From the NCBI RefSeq assembly GCF_964275005.1, contig NC_092692.1, positions 16,951,506 through 17,015,505 of the forward strand: a DNA stretch of 64,000 nucleotides, in the 5' to 3' direction. Below the pieces are notes generated by a model. It worked only from the letters and a program-made list of their open reading frames with translations. It was not told the origin of the DNA and searched no databases. The position numbers were made by a program, and so were the translations under genes. Of the stretch, positions 12,691 to 25,295 are shown piece by piece. This stretch comes from Diadema setosum. Its lineage: Eukaryota > Echinodermata > Echinoidea > Diadematoida > Diadematidae. The first letter of the stretch is position 1. Each line of letters begins with the position of its first letter.

Positions 12691-12766
12691 ATCTCAAAAC
12701 TCTCAAGGATGCAAGAGATGAATCATCAAGATTCGAGCAAACCACCCTCCAAATAGAGTTCATTCA
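12687..12766. repeat. Isolated fragment of the 160-bp repeat found at 40.8-43.9 kb
   Basis: Phrases atatctcaaaactctcaagg, gatgcaagag and a degraded gattcgagcaaaccaccctc match the right-arm unit near 43600-43670 (ctctcaaggatgcaagagtt). The YY1-like part is missing. It shows that this repeat family is not confined to one foldback. Confidence 0.6.
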
Positions 12767-13089
12767 TTACAATGTTAGACAAATTATAGATGTTGACACT
12801 TGTTTACTTTCGTATTTTGATTCTACGTAATTAATGGATAAGCTATTGTTGTTGTTGTTATTTTAAAGATCGAAAGAAGAGAGAGAGAGAGAAATGGGGC
12901 CCTATAAGCTATCATTATCTGTCTGATAACAAACTCTAATTTTATAATATTATTCATGCTAGTTTACTAATGCTGTGAAGTTTGTTTTTGGTGAAGAGAA
13001 ACTGAAATATCATATTTGAACACTCTTAAAATGCTCATTTCGGGAACTTTGATGCATTAGAATATTCCGTTGGCTCGAAACCCTTTGCA

Positions 13090-13440
13090 TATTATGCAAG
13101 AGGCCCATATTATATACGTGGAAATGTTTGCATCGCACTAACTCACATCGGAAACATAGATTTCAACACTTTCGGTGTTCCAGTCTCAATCCCAGAAGCA
13201 TTGTTTTCATGGAAACACTGTATTTTTATCAGGCCTATGGGAGCTAATTTGCATAATATGCAAATGAGGTCCAGACTATGTACATGGTGAATGTTTGCAT
13301 CGCACTAACTGACATAACTGACATTGTAAACATAGGTTTCAACACTTTCGGTGTTCCAATCTAAAATCTAGAAGTATAGTTTTCATGGAAACACTGTATT
13401 TTTATCATAATGGGAGCCAATTTGCATATTATGGAAATTT
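13090..13440. repeat. Two-copy direct repeat, about 180 bp
   Basis: The block with gtttgcatcgcactaactga, caacactttcggtgttcca and catggaaacactgtattttt occurs twice in succession. It lies inside the 6.3-kb element. No coding signal. Confidence 0.75.
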
Positions 13441-13696
13441 AGCCACTTTGCCCCACTGAATTTCTTGGGACTTTGAGTAAGGTGTTTAGAAGCCCATAAC
13501 AAGTAGCACTGCAGTGGAATTTCCTACTGCAATTAGTAGTGGGTGAAACCCTATTCAGACTGGACTAATGTGATCTAGGACAAAATGTGTATCCAGTTTC
13601 CGTTAACAGTGCTTCATTTCTTTCAGAAGTACAGTATTTGTTGTAGTAGTCCATCGAGTATAATGAGCTTGCTTTGGTATCGTACAGAAGTCCATG

Positions 13697-13866
13697 CAAG
13701 ACCCGTTTCACCAACATTGATTTCAGTGAGATCAGTGTCAATTAGTGTTTTCACTTTCACTTAGCAAGTCCTCGTGATTGAAACATGCCAATCAGAAAAG
13801 TGAGATAGCGAGACTGAAACCAGTGAAGTGAAACTGAAACCAATGAGAAGTTTGGTGAAACACCCT
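13697..13866. mobile_element. Possible small nested inverted-repeat element
   Basis: GTTTCACCAAC at the left and TTTGGTGAAAC at the right form a short inverted repeat about 170 bp apart. Between them are several alternating TTTCACT and AGTGAAA phrases that could fold. It is short and no empty site is available, so this is tentative. Confidence 0.35.
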
Positions 13867-16800
13867 ACAGGACTGCAAGATAGGAACAGCCATGAACTAA
13901 CCATTTTTATTGGGAGTGGGGGCTGAGGTGGAGGAGGGTCTCATCTTATGAGAAATTGCATGACTTAATCTATGTTCTATGCCTAATGGGCTTGAACGAA
14001 ATGTCAGCTTGTCTTATGATTGTGCCAAATGCAAAACGAAAAACAACAAAAAACCAGCTACTGAGATTGAATATACATAATACACCACTAATAATGAAAA
14101 TTGTGATCTGGACAGCTGTGTTATAATGGCTACAGGCAAGTTTGAGTGTAACCATGGTAGCTATGGTCTCTCATAGGTTAGGTCTCCACTCTAGTCAATT
14201 AAATTTACATACTTATATAAATTTAAAATGGTGTTTATCGTTGAGAGGGTGTTGCATTTTTTGTTTGAGAAAAAAAAATTTCAGCGTAAAGTTGCCATAG
14301 AAATTACCTTATTTGGGCTCAGATTTTTTGAAAACGAGGTCACAAATGGGCCCCATTTTGCTTGAAGAAAGGCAGGAAATAAGAAATACATACACTGGCA
14401 ACTTATCTCATGATTAATGTCAGTTGTATAATGAACACTTGAGATATCCTAAAATTCCCATTCATTTTCCTGGTTTGGGGGTGGCCATATTGATGACGTC
14501 ATTTGGGAATGTTCCGACGCAGCAATTCTGGGTAAATTTTACTGGTAAGTTTGTTAAGACATATACTTTCAAAAAATTACAAAATTTGGTTGTTATACGA
14601 TAGTTGCCAGTTGACCCCCAAATTCAGCCTCAATCCGCAGGCCTAGTTAGCAACATTCACGGGCACAGAAACACGTCCACACGGACGATTGATTACAGAT
14701 TACCGTCCACTTTCTTCTAACGTTCTATCCTAATACACAACACCCTGAATTAACTTGTATATCTCAACATTGGGACAAAGTCTGTCTGTGTAAATAAAGC
14801 GCTTGTCAATCTATTTTACCAAATCTTGAGCATTAAGATGAAAGAAACTGCAGTGTTAAAAAGATTTTTTTTTAAGTTGTTGTAATGAACAGACTATACA
14901 CACCCTCTCCGTGATGAGACATAATATAAGTAGTAAGAGTAAGCTGGCGGTTAAGTTACTGTTCTTACCATTCACTAGCAATGGTCTGTAAGACACATTA
15001 CAATCGTATTGATGCTACGTATATATTAGGCCTACCTTTTTCATGTTACACGAATGAACACACTTGTTTGTGTACCATATCATGCTTGCTTTGATTTCGA
15101 AATCAATCGCATGCCTCTTTATTCTAATACTAACTTCATTCTAAAATAACACGGTTGTGCTAGAATTGAAATCATTTGGCAAAGTATGAAGTAGATTTAC
15201 CTTTTCTGTACGATATTTTGTCCCACTGCAGTGCAAGAAGAGAGCAACACCTCCTTTACAGACTAGTGTATACAAAATTCCACGTCCACACATTACAGCG
15301 GAGCTAGCCGCTAGTTACACGACCGTCGTGCACTGCGCATATGCAATAAGCCAGTTCACTGTTACAGTCTGAGCATGTGCAACTAAAAGTCCTACAAACC
15401 ATTCGCTTGATACTGACTCATAGCAGAGGTATCTGAAAACTGAATAGGTCTTTATGATAACTTACCAATGTCTATGTACGAACTAGGTGCATATCGGAGT
15501 GTGCCCTATGAATAGATAATCTTTTCAACCAAATCAACAACAGTCGATTGTGCAGCACATTATTTATCTATTGCTTCCTGTTGGCCGTTCTCAGCTGCTC
15601 TTTTAAAAATATTTATATAATATTGACTGGCCTTATTTATTTCATTATTTCAGTTTTATTTCCACAGGGTAGTCTCATCAAGACCAGCAGGTCCTGCTCT
15701 TCCAGAGAGCCCTGCCCGTGATAAAAATACATAAACATTCATCAAATAACATAAAATTAACCTTCATACATGATTGAACAGTAAAACATTAAAATCTACA
15801 CACATGAATACTTATTATAGTACAAACAATCAGAATCAAATAAAATCATCTCAATAGATATAGGTCTTTACATAGAATAAAAGTGAAATGACCCATCCCC
15901 TCTCCCCCCCCCCCCCCAAAAAAAAAAAAAAAAATCAGTACAAACCCACACGTCTACGTACAATGACAGTCATTCGAAAGTATTATAGCTACGATGAGAA
16001 GTGGGGGTATCCAATGGTGACAAAAAAAAGAACAGTAGGTGTTTGAGTGTTATCACAAAAATATTCGGGAATATATGTGTATATATTACATTATGAGTGT
16101 CTGTGTCAGCTGGCTGTGTGCGTGTGTTAAATTATACTCGTATCTGTGTAAGAATTGTCCTGAGGTTATGGATTTGGAATTTCTTTCGTTCTGATAACAT
16201 TAAAACATCTAAAAGAGAAGAGAAATTAAGTGCGGTTTTATCACCGTTTCGTAAATTAACCTCCGCGACCTGCTTGTACTGAGCAAAGGCCCCCAAAATA
16301 CCAAGCAAAGATGTGATGTTGAACGTGGTAGTGGCCAGGTACTTTCTACCCCTTTGCATGCTATGATACCCACATCGATAGTCTGTGGTTGTGACAATAG
16401 GTTGCACGAGATACACCGATCTTTGTACCTCCAACCACCCTTCACCTTAGACATCTATAATGAAACAACGCGAAACCTTCCCTTCGAATTAACATCCTTA
16501 ACGTTTCCCAAGAAGCGGGACTTCTATTTACTCTCCTTTTTTTTTCTCCCCACTAGAAACATATAAATAAGTTTGGCTGGAAACATTGAAGAATTCGAAT
16601 ATACTGATTACATTTTCCGTCATACTGCTTTTAATGTTGGTGTTGTTTTTCTTTTCCTTTCCATCATTTGTCTTCGAATTACCAGCAACATTTCAACACA
16701 ATGCGTTTTCAAAAGGAAATATTTGGCTCGTACGACTCGACCTCTCACTCGACCGAGTGGTTATAGCAAATTTCACACACTTGAGCAGATTTCTTTGAAA

Positions 16801-17063
16801 ACAAAATCATGCTTACAAGACTCATACAACATAAATTTAGAATGATTTGCCCCATGAAGCAACTACGCAATTCGCAATAACGTAGTCCATCATCCTGAAT
16901 GAGGACGTGTTAATCTAATTTTGGTCTTACATGCTTGTTAACATGAAATAAACTTGAATGATATCTAAATTCATGTAGCAGTCTTATCATATTGATGACT
17001 ACTGAAATGGCACCTCTGTAAGTATAGCTTGAACTATTTTACTTCTAAAAGAACACCTTCATT

Positions 17064-17186
17064 TACGATGGGCCAAAGTATTGGAACTCATTTCCCGACG
17101 ATATAGTAACAGCAAAAACTTTGAATTCTTTAAAAAACAAATTAAAATCATATCTATTGAAATCTTATGATATACAACCGAATTAG
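17064..17186 (+). pseudogene. LINE ORF2 tail, 40 codons (unit 2)
   Basis: This is the unit-2 copy of the fragment at 5505. The same 40 codons are open, with NSFPDDIVTA in place of NSLPDDIVAA. It is a truncated remnant with no promoter or upstream enzyme. Confidence 0.65.
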
Positions 17187-18779
17187 GTTCGTTTTTTATT
17201 ATCTCAATCAAGTAATTTTTACAAGCATTAATCAATCATATAGAAATCATTTTCTTTTTATTAGAGAAAAAAAGAATTTGTCAAACATAAGTCCTCCCCA
17301 GATGTTTCTGTTATTGTACCGTATAACAGTGTGTCTATTCTCTCTTTTTTGTATGTCCGCTCTTCTGTGTTCTTACCGGTACATGTACCCAGTCCTTCGC
17401 AACAACAATCCAGGGTGCGTCCTCCACTTACATCATGATTGTAATCCAGTCTGCTTGTGTCCACGATGGCGGGTGTTGTAGTTTCATATTTTTTTTTTTC
17501 ATTTTCCTTTTTTTTTTCTTTCTTTCCTTCCTAAGTTGATTTCATGTCTTTTAAGAACCAATATGTATTATTTTGTTCCAATGTAATCATGTCAAAGGGT
17601 ATTACCTGTGTTTGATTGGAAATGAAAATAAAAATACATGCATGTGAACATGCATGTGTGAAATGAAAAAAAAAAAACGTGTTACTTTCAAACATGATAC
17701 TATGCAAGAAAATGTCGATTTTATTTCACATAGCCTGATTTGAGTAATGCCCCGAATTAGCTTGTATTCTAACATTGCTATAAATTCTGTTTGTAATTGA
17801 AGCGCTTGCCAATCTATTTGGCTAAATCTTCGCATTGTTATTGGTTTTGTTTTTTTAAGTTGCAATGAACGGACAATACAAGCCGTCTGCGTGATGACAC
17901 AATATCTAAAAGCAACGTTAATGTAGATTTAAATGCCGACACGTAACGTATGATTGTATGGTGAGGTTCAGATTGAATGGATTAGAATGGGTCCCTGCAT
18001 GAACACTCTTCTCATTGTCAGTGCTATTGTGCCCTAATCGTCGCCACCAAGAGGATTCATATATACGCGTAGTAAATTAGTACAATGCCGCAATATGTAC
18101 CATAGTCCATGGGCCAAGAGGCGAAAAATTGGTTATTGGTACCATCTCAGGTGGCAATACCTTTTTGGTGTCATTTTGTTTGTTGGGCATACGGATATGC
18201 TTATCAAGCTATGATAGCATTTCCAAATGAGTAGCTTAGTCCTAATAAATGAATTTTTAACCAATTTGGTCTCGTTTTTATATCCCTATACTTCTGAATC
18301 GAGGCTAACCGCTATAGAAACAAGAGCACGGTCTTCTGTATGTCCCACTGATCTCCCCTCTAACTGGATGTGCGGAGCGGTCCGTTGATTGGAAGCCGCT
18401 GCGTTCTATTGTCCGCCATGTTTGTTCCCCCAAGAAGAGCGCGATCTCGTTGCTGACATACTGTACACTGGACATGTTGTGACGGAGCTGCCTGCAAACT
18501 CTCGGAAATCTTCATGGAAAATAAAATATAACAACGTTGGAAAACATTCAATATATCCCTCCCATCTCTTCTCAAATCCATATTTATATAATGTTTACTC
18601 TACTTTTCTTTTTATTCTCTGTAGATCTTTTCTGTTTTTCTCCCCATCATCGCATATCTCTATCTCGTGCGGTCGATCGCTCTTTTTTCATGTAAATATA
18701 CTGTTGTTTTTGGTTTTTTTTAGTCATCTTCTCACCCTCCATCCGTCTCCTTTCTTCAGATTAATACATGTACACTTGT

Positions 18780-18995
18780 ATATCCCTTTCAATATCTATC
18801 TCTCTCTTCTCTCCTTATTCCATACCACTCTCTCTTCTTCCCCAGCCTCATCTCTTTCTTCTCTCTCTCTCTCCTATCCCTCTCTCATCCACTTCAAACT
18901 CTTTCTTCCCCAATCAATCTCTACCTTTCTTCCCTCCCACCCAACCCCCACTCTCTTTCTTTCTCTACCTCTCTCTCTCCCTAACCCTCCCTTTC
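18780..18995. repeat. Polypyrimidine (CT-rich) tract
   Basis: About 200 bp almost entirely C and T on the plus strand, made of ctctct and ttccc runs. It keeps a long Ser/Leu/Pro frame open by composition alone. Confidence 0.8.
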
Positions 18996-19744
18996 CCAAA
19001 ACAAACTGTTTACAGTTTCGTTTTAGTCACTCTTTTTTGTAAAAGGATATTTAAACATTCATTTAACCACACAGTGAACACTGTCTTCTGGCAAAGACTG
19101 ACTTTTCTTTTTCTTTTTTAATTCAAATTTTGACTGAAACAAAACAATTTTCAATATGAAATTTTGAAACAGATTTTCATTTATGTCGCAATTTCTTATG
19201 AATTTTCGCCATCTTCCATAAAACAAACAGAATCTATTTCCAACCGCAACAATGATTTTCAATTAAGGACCTCAGAGAAATAAGCTTGTAAGAACCCAGA
19301 GCATTAAAATGTGAATAAGCTCGAAATTGAATTTCTGTGTAATACTGTCCACATTTCCACTGAGGTCTTTAATTGAACAGAAGGTTAAAATCACTTGAAT
19401 TGCATGTATGTAAAATCAACATAACCATTACACCTAAGAATGACAAATCCAAGATGATAACATTTCCAACTAACACCTCCCTACCACATGAACTTTCAAA
19501 ACATGAATGTAAATCCTTAACTCCTCATTGGTACAGTGAATCTAAAGCACCCATGAATTAAGACAATGAAATGCATAAAGGTATAGTCACATTAATCATG
19601 TAGTACAGAACTTCCAAATTGTTCTATTCATTAATGACTAATATCCCTTATTTTTTGAAGGCACATAGATGTATTATTGCAATTTACAGGAACCAACCTG
19701 CAGGACAATGCATGACAAACATTTTCATGCAAGGCAAGATATAT

Positions 19745-20509
19745 TGTGACCCGTTACAACAAAATGATCCTAAAGTCGGGCGAGGTCGATTATTTGAAAA
19801 TTGCATGACACAATACATTCCCTAATCTTTCTGCTTTAAATTGATATATAACACGTCTTATAAAAATAATCGGCTGCGGAGATATCGATGTTTAAAAGAG
19901 AGCATGTCAAGACGTCTGGGAAATCACTGTTTCGAGAAAAGCGCCCTAAAAGTTCTCCTTGCGACGCAATCACAATCAAGGGACACGCAAGTCAGTATTC
20001 ACCTCCGGACAATAGAAGTTAAGCCCTAGCAACCCCCGAAATGCTCATTCAAACACAGCGTCGGCGGTGTCCTCACCGACCAATCAGTGACCAGGATGTC
20101 AGGAGAAGCGGCTAGGCATAGCGCAACCCGCCCGCACGCACCAGTCGACTGGGCAGTGTGCGAGCTTCACGCTTCGGTAAGCGGCAAGCAGCAAACTGAC
20201 CAATGAGATCACTCTGGTCGTTGCTAGGGGCGGAGCCTATGTGTGGCGCTCAATCCAAATGTTCGAACCAGTTTCTGCTTCGTTGAAACGCCAAAAAACA
20301 TGGTCCAGAAAAACGCTATTTTTTGGTCTTTCCTTTCGTCATTTTGCTTCAAAATTTCGACAGATGATAGAAGACATGTCAGACTCTAATAATATGTCAA
20401 ATTCAGAAAATCGTAAGTTTTGACCAATTTTGATGCTCTAATTTGAAACTCGATTTTTACGGCTTCGACCGTGCGCGACTTTAGGACCATTTTGTTGTAG
20501 CGGGTCACA
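19745..20509. mobile_element. 765-bp MITE nested in the P-like element (TGTGACC ends)
   Basis: Terminal inverted repeats of about 45 bp: the left starts TGTGACCCGTTACAACAAAA and the right reads inverted TGTGACCCGCTACAACAAAA, with both going on to TCCTAAAGTCG. The interior (20020-20260) is GC-rich and holds two CCAAT phrases, a GGGGCGGAGC GC-box and an inner inverted repeat CCCTAGCAAC (20024-20033 and 20220-20229). A relative with similar ends lies at 54723-55422. No ORF of note. Confidence 0.75.
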
Positions 20510-22030
20510 TATGCAGAGGCAAAAAACAGGTATCATTGCGTAAAACTGATGTATTGCATATTTATGTACAGGATTTACATTGGAAACTAGTGGTAATGAC
20601 TACCACTGGTCAAAACCTAGCCTTCTATTGCCCTTGTACCCTTACACATATATAATATAGAAATATAGACGGCTATGAGAGTCATGGCTGATTTTATAGG
20701 CCCCTTGGCAATCTCAGAACCATGTTATGAACCAAGGCGCGCAAGCGCCGCGGGTCATAGCATGGCTCTGAGATCCCCGCGAGCCTATAAAATCATCCAT
20801 GATTCGAATATCAGAGCAGTCTATATTTCTTTTATATACCAAGCAGCAATTACATTCTAAAACATGGATTTTTATGCTATCTGATTGGTTGAAAAGAATG
20901 TAAAATGTAAGATCGCGTTCAACATGTAATTACGCGTATTGAATACATGACTGTAATTAACATTATGGGAATAGCAGCGCACAAAAGAGCAATCACATAT
21001 TTAGCCTTCAATTCTTGTCATGCAGCACATTAATATTCTAACATTAGTTTACATTAACTTCACATGCTTTTAATTATAATGATGAAAATAAACTAGGACA
21101 CATTAACGGGATATTTTCAATGACTAATTCAATAACGCACACATATTTGAACATATGGGACTGAGAACAAAAATGGGGCTTTTTAAAAATGTTTTATCTG
21201 TGAAAAGTAACACCTTTTTCTCTGTTCCTACGGTCATCCCGATTGGTACAACCAAATGCAGCGCATGACGGCATTTTCAACTTCTCATTACATGACACAT
21301 CCACTTGAAAAATGGAGTTAAGGAAGTAAAATTAGGAATTCACGGTACAGATCGGCGTGATTAGCGTGTACTTTTCTCCGTCTCCGGATTCGCTTTTGGG
21401 GGAACAAACATGGCGACTCTACAACTTCCGGTGACTTCCGCGCGGAATAGGCCAATCACTGCACGTCCGCACATCCAGTTAGAGGGGAGATCAGTGGTAT
21501 GTCCATGGAGCTCATGGTATGTCCACAGGTGTTCTGTTGTAAACGCGGTGCGCTTAGTATTTATTCAAGGCGGCGAAGGGAATATCCAAAGGGTGATGCT
21601 GTCCAGAGCTAAACGCGATGCGTTTAGTCTTTATTCAAGACGGCGAAGGGAATATCCAAAGCCTATGATACAGTGTATATCCCTTTGTCTAAAAAACAAA
21701 CAAAAAAGCAATTCCCCGTGGATTTTGCCGTATTTTTGATTATTCATCATTTTCCGGTGAAAACGCTGAGGTGAAAACACTAATGCCACGCCAATGTAGC
21801 TTTATTTCCATCAAACAATGAACCGGTACCCTACAAAACGTAATAATAAATGCTATTGTAAATGAGCAGAGTGATTTTTGTTTAAAACTGATGTATCTTG
21901 TTGAGAGGGTAGTATAAAAACAGTATAGATAATTCCTTTCATTAGTAACTTTAGATATGATAACGGTACATTGTTTTGTTTTGTTTTTTTTTCTTTGCAG
22001 TGTTTACCAGAACTGATATTGTTGTTAATC

Positions 22031-22063
<33 letters not shown>

Positions 22064-25000
22064 CGGAAACAATTGTCACACAATTAGTCCATGGGCCAAG
22101 ACCCGAAAAATGGGTTACTGGTACCACCTGAGGAGGCAAGTTCTAGTTGTGTATTTTGAAATGGCATATATCTAAGGAATATTATTTTGCTATAAAAGTA
22201 TAATAGCATTTCCAGAGTAGTAGCTTAGTCATAGATTTCAGCCATCAACCCGACCAATGCCAAATATTTTTGACGCTCTTTGACCAAAGACAGGCAGAGT
22301 GTGACCTTTGAAAATTTCCACTAGGAATTTTTTTTTCTTTTTTTTTTTTTTTTTGCTTTTTAGATAAAGGGATATACACTGTACCATTAACTTTGGATAT
22401 TCCCTTCGCCGTCTTGAATAAAGACTAAGCGCTGTGGACATCATAACCCTTGGATATTCCCTTCGCTGCCTTGAATAAAGACTAAGCGCACCGCGTTTAC
22501 AACAGAACACCTGTGGACATACAGAAGACAGTGCTATTCTTTCTATAGCGGTTAGTTTCGATTCAGAAGTAAAGGGATATAACAGCGAAACCAAACGGGT
22601 TAAAAATTCATTTATTAGGACTAAGCTACTCATTTGGAAATGCTATCATAGCTTGATAAGCATATCTATGCCCGACAAACAATATGACACCAAAAAGGTT
22701 TTGCCACCTCAGATGGTACCAATATCTGGCCTGGCCCATGGACTACCATGACTGAGGAAAAACGAAATATAGTGTTCTTACAGGGACGGCATGTTACTGG
22801 CAGAGGAAACATTTTGATTACAATTATGGCGGTCAAATCCTTCATCTCCCAAGCAATTGGTTAGCAACATTCACGGGCACAGAAACACGTCCACACGGAC
22901 GATTGATTACAGATGACCGTCCACTTTCTTCTAACGTTCTACCCTAATACACAATACCCTGAATTAACTTGTATATCTCAACATTGGGACAAAGTCTGTC
23001 TGTGTAAATAAAGCGCTTGTCAATCTATTTTACCAAATCTTGAGCATTAAGATGAAAGAAACTACAGTGTTAAAAAGATTTTTTTTTTATCGATAAGTTG
23101 TTGTAATGAACAGACTATACACACCCTCTCCGTGATGAGACATAATATAAGTAGTAAGAGTAAGTTGGCGGTTAAGTTACTGTTCTTACCATTCACTAGC
23201 AATGGTCTGTAAGACACATTACAATCGTATTGATGCTACGTATATATTAGGCCTACCTTTTTCATGTTACACGAATGAACACACTTGTTTGTGTACCATA
23301 TCATGCTTGCTTTGATTTCGAAATCAATCGCATGCCTCTTTATTCTAATACTAACTTCATTCTAAAATAACACGGTTGTGCTAGAATTGAAATCATTTGG
23401 CAAAGTATGAAGTAGATTTACCTTTTCTGTACGATATTTTGTCCCACTGCAGTGCAAGAAGAGAGCAACACCTCCTTTACAGACTAGTGTAAGCAAAATT
23501 CCACGTCCACACATTACAGCGGAGCTAGCCGCTAGTTACACGACCGTCGTGCACTGCGCATATGCAATAAGCCAGTTCACTGTTACAGTATGATCATGTG
23601 CAACTAAAAGTCCTACAAACCAGTCTCTTGATACTGACTCATAGCAGAGGTATCTGAAAACTGAATAGGTCTTTATGATAACTTACCAATGTCTATGTAC
23701 GAACTAGGTGCATATCGGAGTGTGCCCTATGAATAGATAATCTTTTCAACTAAATCAACAACAGTCGATTGTGCAGCACTTTATTTATCTATTGCTTCCT
23801 GTTGGCCGTTCTCAGCTGCTCTTTTAAAAATATTTATATAATATTGACTGCCCTTATTTGTTTCATTATTTCAGTTTTATTCCCACAGGGTAGTCTCATC
23901 AAGACCAGCAGGTCCTGCTCTTCCAGAGAGCCCTGCCCGTGATAAAAATACATAAACATTCATTAAATAACATAAAATTAACCTTTATACATTATTGAAC
24001 AGTAAAACATTAAAATCCACACACATGAATACTTATTATAGTACAAACAATCAGAATCAAATAAAATCATCTCAATAGATATAGGTCTTTACATAGAATA
24101 AAAGTGAAATGACCCATTCCCTCTCCCCCCCCCCCCAAAAAAAAAAAAAAAAAAAAAATCAGCACAAATCCACACGTCTACGTTCAATGACAGTCATTCG
24201 AAAGTATTATAGCTACGATGAGAAGTGGGGGCATCCAATGGTGACAAAAAAAAAGAACAGTAGGTGTTTGAGTGTTATCACAAAAATATTCGGGAATATA
24301 TATGTGTATATATTACATTTTGAGTGTCTGTGTCAGCTGGCTGTGTGTGTGTGTTAAATTATGCTCGTATCTGTGTAAGAATTGTCCTGAGGTTATGGAT
24401 TTGGAATTTCTTTCGTTCTGATAACATTAAAAAAAATCTAAAAGAGAAGAGAAATTAAGTGCGCCTTTATCACCGTTTCGTAAAATAACCTCCGCGACCT
24501 GCTTGTACTGAGCAAAGGCCCCCAAAATACCAAGCAAAGATGTGATATATGTTGAACGTGGTAGTGGCCAGGTACTTTCTACCCCTTTGCATGCTATGAT
24601 ACCCATATCGATAGTCTGTGGTTGTGACAATAGGTTGCACGAGATACACCGATCTTTGTACCTCCAACCACCCTTCACCTTAGACATCTATAGTGAAACA
24701 ACGCGAGATCCTCCCTTCGAATTAACATCCTTAACGTTTCCCAAGAAGCGGGACTTCTATTTACTCTCCTTTTTTTTTCTCCCCACTAGAAACATATAAA
24801 TAAGTTTGGCTGGAAACATTGAAGAATTCGAATATACTGATTACATTTTCCGTCATACTGCTTTTAATGTTGGTGTTGTTTTTCTTTTCCTTTCCATCAT
24901 TTGTCTTCGAATTACCAGCAACATTTCAACACAATGCGTTTTCAAAAGGAAATATATGGCTCGTACGACTCGACCTCTCACTCGACCGAGTGGTTAGAGC

Positions 25001-25295
25001 AAATTTCACACACTTGAGCAGATTTCTTTGAAAACAAAATCATGCTTACAAGACTCATACAACATAAATTTAGAATGATTTGCCCCATGAAGCAACAACG
25101 CAATTCGCAATACTTGTAGTCCATCATCCTGAATGAGGACGTGTTAATCTAATTTTGGTCTTACATGCTTGTAAAAATGAAATAAACTTGAATGATATCT
25201 AAATTCATGTAGCAGTCTTATCATATTGATGACTACTGAAATGGCACCTCTAAGTATAGCTTGAACTGTTTTACTTCTCAAAGAACACTTTCATT

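Larger units (their letters stand above)
8322..14643. mobile_element. 6.3-kb non-autonomous element with about 175-bp terminal inverted repeats
   Basis: The left end GGCCTGCAGACGATGGCC and the right end, read inverted as GGCCTGCGGATTGAGGC, start inverted repeats. These continue through AACTGGCAACTATCGTATAA and TGACGTCATCAA, about 175 bp in. In unit 2 the flanks meet directly at about 22860 (caattggttagcaacattc), so this is an insertion into unit 1. The interior holds a long satellite array, a fragment of the YY1-type repeat and a two-copy repeat. I see no transposase. Confidence 0.75.
4283..15967. repeat. Tandem segmental duplication, unit 1
   Basis: It begins cattcgaaagtattatagc and runs until the same phrase recurs at 15968. 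The net unit is about 5.2 kb after removing the 168-bp MITE (6051-6218) and the 6.3-kb element (8322-14643). Order of parts: unique head, LINE tail (5505-5627), pyrimidine tract, foldback (6731-8207), a short link ending ccaagcaattg, then the block gttagcaacattcacgggc to 15967. Unit 2 keeps this order exactly. No intact protein-coding gene is present. Confidence 0.8.
18346..21496. mobile_element. 3151-bp DNA transposon with 31-bp TIRs and 8-bp TSD (P-element-like geometry)
   Basis: Seen directly: 31-bp perfect terminal inverted repeats (18346-18376 and 21466-21496) beginning CACTGATCTCCCCTCTAACT; the 8-bp duplication GTATGTCC at 18338-18345 and 21497-21504; an uninterrupted site in unit 1 at about 6968; and a 19-bp perfect subterminal inverted repeat GCCATGTTTGTTCCCCCAA (18415-18433, inverted at 21396-21414), 69 and 82 bp from the ends. 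Known: Drosophila P elements have 31-bp TIRs, 8-bp duplications and an internal inverted repeat. Inferred: a non-autonomous P-group element. hAT also makes 8-bp duplications, but usually has shorter TIRs. I recognise no THAP or transposase frame. The long frame at 18389-19042 is mostly a low-complexity CT tract. Confidence 0.85.
18103..22745. mobile_element. Foldback element of unit 2, split by the P-like element
   Basis: The left arm starts TAGTCCATGG at 18103 and the right arm ends CCATGGACTA at 22745. Removing 18346-21504 restores about 1.48 kb, the same size as the unit-1 copy (6731-8207). The interruption falls in the left arm at ttctGTATGTCC. Confidence 0.75.
15968..24192. repeat. Tandem segmental duplication, unit 2
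   Basis: The same order as unit 1, starting cattcgaaagtattatagct. It contains the 3151-bp P-like insertion (18346-21496) inside the left arm of its foldback, and it lacks both the 168-bp MITE and the 6.3-kb element. Net length without the insertion and its 8-bp duplication is about 5.07 kb. By eye it is highly similar to unit 1, so the duplication looks recent. Confidence 0.8.

Noticed and set aside
18389..19042. 217-codon ORF in the P-like element as a possible transposase
   Set aside because: Most of it lies in a CT-rich tract and gives Ser/Leu/Phe/Pro. It lacks THAP Cys/His residues or any catalytic pattern I can see.
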